This document shows positions 59,281-64,000 of a stretch of 64,000 nt of DNA, in pieces. Every line of letters starts with the position of its first letter. Within the stretch, counting starts at the first letter, position 1. Under the pieces are notes generated by a model, which searched no databases, had not been told where the DNA came from, and worked only from the letters and a program-made list of their open reading frames with translations. The position numbers and the translations under genes were made by a program. Source of the stretch: Oceanospirillaceae bacterium (GTDB taxonomy: Bacteria; Pseudomonadota; Gammaproteobacteria; Pseudomonadales; Oceanobacteraceae); assembly GCA_002724925.1 (NCBI GenBank), contig PBQA01000013.1, positions 372,001 to 436,000 of the forward strand. The letters are read 5' to 3'.

Positions 59281-61617
59281 ATGACTCTGATCAAACGCTG
59301 CATTCTGCTGCTAACCGCGGCGGTACTCGCTGCCTGTAATAGCGTAGAAATCACAGCCCCAGATGATAACTCTGTGCACGCGGAAAAGCCCGGAGACTTC
59401 CGGATCGTCTTCAGTGGCAACTCAGCGCCTGATGATCTCAAAATTCAGTTAAACAACGTAGATGTGACTGATCAGTTTGTGGTCAATAAGGCGGAGGCTT
59501 ACGCCTATGGTTCCGATCTTGGTGCCACTGTCTTCGGTGGTCGGAATGTGCTTTGGGTTCGCGCATTCAACAAAACCGATCGAGCGACGTTCTATTACGA
59601 TAACGCAGGGCCCGTTATTCATATTCTGGAGGCGGATCACGATAGCCGAACCGTCACAGGGTATGTTTCGGATGACTCTCTTATCGAAAGCCTGGTACTT
59701 GATGGCGTTGGCGTTGATCTGGACCTGACAAACAACTTTTCAGTGTCATACGCAGATCAACCGTTTAATACCTTTACAGCGACCGATTCGTTGGGGCGTA
59801 CTTCAACGTCTGTTTTTGCCCGTGATGACAACGAGTTTAATGGTATTTCAGCTCGTCTGAATCAGGGTGGTTTTGATTTTCTGACCCGTGCTTTGGAGCA
59901 GGAGCTGAACTCTATGGACCTGACCGACATCGTGTCAGGCATGGAGAAGATGACGCTGCTCAACACCTTGGGCCTGTTTAATCTGGATATGACAGTAACC
60001 AGCCTGAGTTTCACCGATGTGGGTGTAGACCTTACTGTTCTGGAAAACGAGCGGCTAGATACTGATATTCAGGCGCGCGATGTGGTTCTGGGCTTCCGTC
60101 TGTCGGGCACCATTGGTTTTATTCTCCCGTACAACAGCTCAGGGACAATGCGCTTCAGTTCCCTGCAGTCAGGCACAGACCTGCTGCTGGATGTGCGCAA
60201 TTCTGATCTTGATATTGATCTCTCTAATACGTCGATCAATCACAGCTTTCCATCCATCGATTTCGACAATACCAGCGGTATTCTGAATATTCTCGATGCC
60301 ATCACCAGTGCGATTGTTGGCGTTCTTGCTCCAATTTTTGAGAATGTATTTATCAGCATACTGGAGCAGGTCATCGTTCCGGTTATGTCTGATTTTATTA
60401 AAGACATTCCGATCTCGCTGGAGGTGGTTAACCCCGACAATGCTGAGGCCGTTAACATCTATGCGTTACCTACCTTCCTTGATTCGAGAAATCAGGGCGT
60501 CAGTGTCGATCTGGGTACCCGCATCTGGGCGCCACAACCGTCACAGGATATTCGTCGTGCGCTGGGCTCTCTGTATGTCGAAGGTGACACACTGACTATG
60601 GGGCCGGTGACACCGAGTGGAGAAGACTTCCATTTTGGCGCTGCTATTTCTGCAAATGTGATTAATCAGGCGCTGATGGCAACCTACGAAGCAGGCATGC
60701 TCAGCACCGTGATCAGTGAGGAGTACTACCCACAGGCAACGGCGTCAGCGATTTCTGTTTACCGCTCAGACGACACTGATATTCAGGAAGCCGATGAGAT
60801 TCGTATGACACTGGCACCGTCTTCTGCACCGTACGTTACTCTGATGCCTGCGGATGGCGCTGCGGGGGCGCTCGCTTGGTACGACGTAACGCTTACGTTT
60901 GAACTATATAAGTCACGCTGGGGTGAGTTCCGTACCCTGTTTGGTACGACCTTTAACCTCGAAATTCCGTTTGAAGTCAGCTCTACCGAAGATGGCTACT
61001 TAAGCATTGGCCTGGAGCAGTTACCGACTCTGTTTATTAAAGCGACGGATGAAAGCGGCATGATCCGCCTGACTCCAGAGTTTATCAACGCAACTCTCGA
61101 CTACTTTATGCCACTGGTCATGCCAGAAATTGCCGGCCACCTGAAGGTCGTGCCGCTGCCTCGGATTTATGAGCATACATTACTGATGCGCGACTTCTGG
61201 GTAGGCGGAGAAAACAATAACTCGCTGGCACTGGCGGGAGATCTGATTCCGGTTGCCGTGACGGCCGCAGCGGCAGCGCCAAGCACCGATATTGCTCGTG
61301 TAGATAGCGAAGATGTCGCGGTTCAGGTAACAGGCATTAACAGCACTGGCCAGACTACCTCTGATGTTCTTCTGGTCAACAATGGCGAAGTAATGATTGA
61401 TGTGGGTGGTCTCAACCCTGATGCGAATCTGGGTGATCTTGAGCACAGATATCGTGTTGATGGTGGTGCCTGGTCGATCTGGAAGCAGCGCGAAACAATT
61501 ACGCTCAAGAGACTGCTGGCGGGTGACCACTCTGTGGAAATCTGTTCACGCTCGCCACTGTTGAAAGAAGAAGTCAGCTGCCCGGTCGTTAACTTTAGTA
61601 CGACGGTGTCACGCTGA
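59281..61617 (+). CDS. Large lipoprotein, possible BPI-like (TULIP) lipid-binding protein
   Basis: I do not recognise a named family. The 778-aa product has a lipoprotein signal (LAAC, Cys19), then two small beta-rich domains (about 22-195). Two long halves follow that look like the elongated beta-and-helix modules of BPI/LBP proteins. The first half (about 200-400) has an N-terminal helix, long amphipathic strands, then two helices and a closing PISLEV strand. The second (about 440-660) has FGAAISANVINQALMATYEAG, much like the equivalent helix of BPI. The last part (about 680-778) is another small beta domain. Fold assignment is inference from pattern only. It is probably a stand-alone gene with its own terminator. 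Confidence 0.7.
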   Translation: MTLIKRCILLLTAAVLAACNSVEITAPDDNSVHAEKPGDFRIVFSGNSAPDDLKIQLNNVDVTDQFVVNKAEAYAYGSDLGATVFGGRNVLWVRAFNKTDRATFYYDNAGPVIHILEADHDSRTVTGYVSDDSLIESLVLDGVGVDLDLTNNFSVSYADQPFNTFTATDSLGRTSTSVFARDDNEFNGISARLNQGGFDFLTRALEQELNSMDLTDIVSGMEKMTLLNTLGLFNLDMTVTSLSFTDVGVDLTVLENERLDTDIQARDVVLGFRLSGTIGFILPYNSSGTMRFSSLQSGTDLLLDVRNSDLDIDLSNTSINHSFPSIDFDNTSGILNILDAITSAIVGVLAPIFENVFISILEQVIVPVMSDFIKDIPISLEVVNPDNAEAVNIYALPTFLDSRNQGVSVDLGTRIWAPQPSQDIRRALGSLYVEGDTLTMGPVTPSGEDFHFGAAISANVINQALMATYEAGMLSTVISEEYYPQATASAISVYRSDDTDIQEADEIRMTLAPSSAPYVTLMPADGAAGALAWYDVTLTFELYKSRWGEFRTLFGTTFNLEIPFEVSSTEDGYLSIGLEQLPTLFIKATDESGMIRLTPEFINATLDYFMPLVMPEIAGHLKVVPLPRIYEHTLLMRDFWVGGENNNSLALAGDLIPVAVTAAAAAPSTDIARVDSEDVAVQVTGINSTGQTTSDVLLVNNGEVMIDVGGLNPDANLGDLEHRYRVDGGAWSIWKQRETITLKRLLAGDHSVEICSRSPLLKEEVSCPVVNFSTTVSR

Positions 61618-61651
61618 GCATCACCAGAGATTCTGTTCTCACCACTTAGTT

Positions 61652-61676
61652 AAAGGGCCTACGGGCCCTTTTTTTT
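61652..61676 (+). terminator. Intrinsic terminator after the large lipoprotein gene
   Basis: AAAGGGCC (61652-61659) pairs with GGCCCTTT (61664-61671) around a TACG tetraloop of the stable UNCG type, followed by T through 61676. It lies 35 bp after the stop codon. Confidence 0.9.
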
Positions 61677-61703
61677 ACGGCTATCCATTGTCTCTTTAAG
61701 TTT

Positions 61704-61739
61704 GTTTACATGTAAACTAAATGATGTTTATATGTAAAC
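61704..61739. promoter_or_regulatory. Tandem palindromes upstream of the MarR gene
   Basis: GTTTACATGTAAAC (61704-61717) is a perfect 14-bp palindrome, and GTTTATATGTAAAC (61726-61739) repeats it with one base changed. Their centres are 22 bp apart, about two helical turns, so two dimers could bind the same face. They end 21 bp before the marR start, which suggests autoregulation and shared control of the downstream hydrolase. Confidence 0.75.
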
Positions 61740-61760
61740 TAGTTTGCTGGTTTGAGATAA

Positions 61761-62180
61761 ATGGTTATGGATAAACGACTCTTTTTCTTGATGAATATGG
61801 CGCAGAAGAAGCTGTTTCGCTTTATGGATCAGGCCTGCGAGAAAGAACTGGAAACATCGATGACACAGATGGCGGCTCTGATGGTGATTGCCAGCAAAGA
61901 TGATTGCCAGCAGAAAGACGTCGCGCAAACACTTGAATTGAACAAGTCCGCGATTACGGGGTTGGTTACTCGTATGGAGAAAAACGGCCTTTTGGCGCGA
62001 GCATCGTCGACCGAGGATGCGCGTGCCGTGGTGCTCAGAGTTACCCCAGAGGGCCGGGATAAGCTAACGCGGCTACAACCGATGATTGCGACGATGAACG
62101 ATATCTTTTCCGATGAGTTCAGTGATGAAGAGATGCTGACCATTCTGCGTTTTTTAAATTTTATTATGGGCAGGTTCTGA
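61761..62180 (+). CDS. MarR-family transcriptional regulator
   Basis: A 139-aa winged-helix regulator. The recognition region QKDVAQTLELNKSAITGLVTRMEKNGLLAR (starting near 53) and the DARAVVLRVTPEGRDKL wing (near 83-99) are typical of MarR. An alternative ATG at codon 3 exists. The stop overlaps the hydrolase start by 1 bp, so the two genes form an operon, with a pair of palindromes upstream as probable operators. The ligand is unknown. Confidence 0.9.
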   Translation: MVMDKRLFFLMNMAQKKLFRFMDQACEKELETSMTQMAALMVIASKDDCQQKDVAQTLELNKSAITGLVTRMEKNGLLARASSTEDARAVVLRVTPEGRDKLTRLQPMIATMNDIFSDEFSDEEMLTILRFLNFIMGRF

Positions 62181-63091
62181 TGGAGGCAACCGTGATTGAT
62201 CAGGTGAAAGAAAAGAGTGGGGATAAGCAGGCAAGCGGCGATCCAGAAATCGTAGAAGTACCGACGCCTGCTGGCCATGCTATTACTGCTCGTATTTTCA
62301 GAACAGGCGCCAGCCCGGTAAAAGGAGTATGCGTTATTGCGCCTGCGACTGGAGTTGCGCAGTACCTGTACGATGATTTTGCCCTCTGGCTGACCACTAA
62401 GGGGTTTGAAGTTGTGACGTACGACTACGATGGCATCGGCCTGTCGCTCAAGTCTCATGTAAAACACAGTCGCAGTGACAAACTGAGTTGGGCAAATAAT
62501 GACAGTGTGGCCTTGCTGGAGTTTGTTAAAGCGAAGTTTCCGGAGCTGTCACTGACCTGGATCGGTCACAGCGTTGGCACGCATATTTTGGGAATGATGC
62601 CGTCAACCAAAGGTATCGATCGTGCGATCTCTGTGGGTGCGGGTACCGGTACCTGGTGGATGAACGCAGCGCCGACGAAGCGTGTGGCCTGGTTTCTTTG
62701 GTACGGCCTCGTGCCGGCTACAGTGCCATTACTGGGTTACTTCCCTGGCAATCGACTCAAGGTGATGTGTGATCTGCCAAAGGGTGTCATTATGCAATGG
62801 CGGCGTTGGTGTCTGAATGGCGATTACTGTGTTGGCGTCGAAGGCGACTGGTTACGCCAGCGGTTTGCCGGAGTGACCTGTCCGATCAGCTGCGTCGCCT
62901 TCACGGATGATGACATGATGTCGATGGCGAACGTCGATAAGTTGCACAGCTTCTTCACCGGCGCAGACATCACAAAAGTCGTGGTCAGCCCGGAAGAAGT
63001 GGGTCAGAAGCGTATTGGTCATATTGGTTGGCATAAGAAGAAGTATCAGACTCTGTGGGAAAACGTATTTATGCCACTCCTGAGTAACTAA
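62180..63091 (+). CDS. Alpha/beta hydrolase
   Basis: A 303-aa cytoplasmic alpha/beta-hydrolase. The nucleophile elbow is GHSVG near 130-134, the likely acid lies in FTDDDMMS near 238-245, and the histidine in GHIGWHKK near 275-282. The family resembles the serine aminopeptidase/monoglyceride-lipase-like hydrolases found beside MarR regulators. The N-terminal 25 residues are polar and probably disordered. The substrate is unknown; a lipid or ester is plausible. Confidence 0.8.
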   Translation: MEATVIDQVKEKSGDKQASGDPEIVEVPTPAGHAITARIFRTGASPVKGVCVIAPATGVAQYLYDDFALWLTTKGFEVVTYDYDGIGLSLKSHVKHSRSDKLSWANNDSVALLEFVKAKFPELSLTWIGHSVGTHILGMMPSTKGIDRAISVGAGTGTWWMNAAPTKRVAWFLWYGLVPATVPLLGYFPGNRLKVMCDLPKGVIMQWRRWCLNGDYCVGVEGDWLRQRFAGVTCPISCVAFTDDDMMSMANVDKLHSFFTGADITKVVVSPEEVGQKRIGHIGWHKKKYQTLWENVFMPLLSN

Positions 63092-63119
63092 AGTCAGAAT
63101 GAACCACTGAAATAAGAGT

Positions 63120-63146
63120 GCGACAGCAAAGGCTTTCCGTTACACT
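63120..63146 (+). promoter_or_regulatory. Probable rnpB promoter
   Basis: TACACT (63141-63146) lies 7 bp before the predicted RNA start at 63154. GCGACA (63120-63125) 15 bp upstream is a fair -35. The spacing is slightly short. Confidence 0.45.
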
Positions 63147-63153
63147 CCGCGCC

Positions 63154-63522
<369 letters not shown>

Positions 63523-63527
63523 TTTTT

Positions 63528-63565
63528 AAAAACCCCGCTTGTTCACGCAGGCGGGGTTTTTCTTT
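63528..63565 (+). terminator. Intrinsic terminator after rnpB
   Basis: AAAAACCCCGC (63528-63538) pairs with GCGGGGTTTTT (63551-63561) in an 11-bp stem with a 12-nt loop, followed by CTTTT. It lies just downstream of the RNase P RNA. Confidence 0.9.
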
Positions 63566-63601
63566 TACAGTATGCTGGATTTCTGAATACACGGACTGCT
63601 T

Positions 63602-64000
63602 ATGCTGTTTTTCTGGTTTCAACAGGACGTACTCTCCCTGCACTGGGGGGTATTGCTTCTTGCCGCCATGCTTGTCGGTGGTGTGTATCTCGACTCCCGC
63701 CTGGGAGAGCCTGCTAAATTTCATCCACTTGTCGGTTTCGGGCGCTGGAGTCGATTACTGGAGCATGTATTGAACAGGATTTCCGGAGCACCGGGCTATC
63801 TTGTTGGAGTCGTAGCTGTTGTCGCTGCGCTATTACCTCTGATATTGATTATCTGGATGCTGCAAAGCTCCGCAACCTTGTCGCTGATAGGGACATGCTT
63901 GCTGCAGTTGGTGATTCTGTACCTTTGTATCGGCTGGCACAGCTTGCAGGAGCACGTGTCGGATGTCTGGCGCGGTCTGGCAACAGATGATCTGCCAGCG
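63602..64000 (+). CDS. cobD: Adenosylcobinamide-phosphate synthase CobD/CbiB, N-terminal part
   Basis: CobD/CbiB is an integral-membrane enzyme that joins adenosylcobyric acid to aminopropanol phosphate in cobalamin synthesis. The gene runs off the window; 133 codons are visible. The protein starts MLFFWFQQDVLSLHWGVLLL, has a membrane segment (about 15-30), then LDSRLGEPAKFHPLVGFGRW near 34-53, matching the conserved LDxxLGEPxxxHPLVxxGR block of the family. Further membrane segments follow (about 70-110). No other cobalamin gene is in the window; the rest of the pathway probably lies to the right. Confidence 0.88.
   Translation, partial: MLFFWFQQDVLSLHWGVLLLAAMLVGGVYLDSRLGEPAKFHPLVGFGRWSRLLEHVLNRISGAPGYLVGVVAVVAALLPLILIIWMLQSSATLSLIGTCLLQLVILYLCIGWHSLQEHVSDVWRGLATDDLPA

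Overview
The window looks like chromosomal DNA of a marine-type gammaproteobacterium, most likely an Oceanospirillales/Pseudomonadales relative. This is inferred from gene order and protein character, not from a database search. The gene orders rsmH-ftsL-ftsI-mur...ftsZ-lpxC-M23 peptidase-secA-argJ-mutT and lolB-ispE-tRNA-Gln-prs-rplY-pth-ychF are typical of that group. Base composition is close to 50% GC except for an AT-richer island at about 24.0-25.7 kb.

Layout. 1-16.3 kb is the division and cell wall (dcw) cluster, all on the + strand and tightly overlapped: rsmH (3' end only), ftsL, ftsI, murE, murF, mraY, murD, ftsW, murG, murC, ddlB, ftsQ, ftsA, ftsZ, then lpxC with its own extended -10 promoter. 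16.5-23.7 kb carries an M23 peptidase, secA, argJ, a MutT-type Nudix gene and a lone acetolactate-synthase-type ThDP enzyme. 23.9-25.6 kb is a small integron-style gene-cassette cluster without an integrase: three + strand cassette genes (membrane protein, MltR-like, GNAT) separated by two well-formed attC sites, with remnants of attC sites at both ends and a long imperfect inverted repeat at the left edge.

26.0-32.8 kb is a - strand housekeeping block (miaB, phoH-like, ybeY, corC, lnt, a DUF6164-like gene, and a separate DUF4398-like lipoprotein). 33.0-35.8 kb holds an unknown 200-aa protein, a 58-aa ORF, a TetR regulator with a perfect 16-bp palindrome at its promoter, and a Bcr/CflA-type efflux pump. 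35.9-42.7 kb is ychF, pth, rplY, prs, tRNA-Gln(UUG), ispE, lolB and a TPR lipoprotein, all on the - strand. Divergent from it, 42.9-46.8 kb is hemA-prfA-prmC-moeB-like.

46.9-55.4 kb is accessory: a sulfide:quinone oxidoreductase with all three expected cysteines, a beta-propeller phytase lipoprotein whose upstream partner, a TonB-dependent receptor, is interrupted by one in-frame amber codon, and a two-gene unit of a membrane protein with a degenerate GGDEF domain overlapping an AraC-family regulator. 55.4-59.1 kb is a DiaA/GmhA-type SIS protein, yraN and lpoA, divergent from rsmI. The lpoA and rsmI start codons overlap. 59.3-61.6 kb encodes a large lipoprotein that I read as a possible bacterial member of the BPI-like (TULIP) lipid-binding fold. 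The window ends with a MarR regulator and an alpha/beta hydrolase, the RNase P RNA gene and the start of cobD/cbiB.

The places most worth a second look are the integrase-less cassette cluster, the TULIP-like lipoprotein, and the phytate locus with its amber-interrupted receptor and Pho-box-like site.
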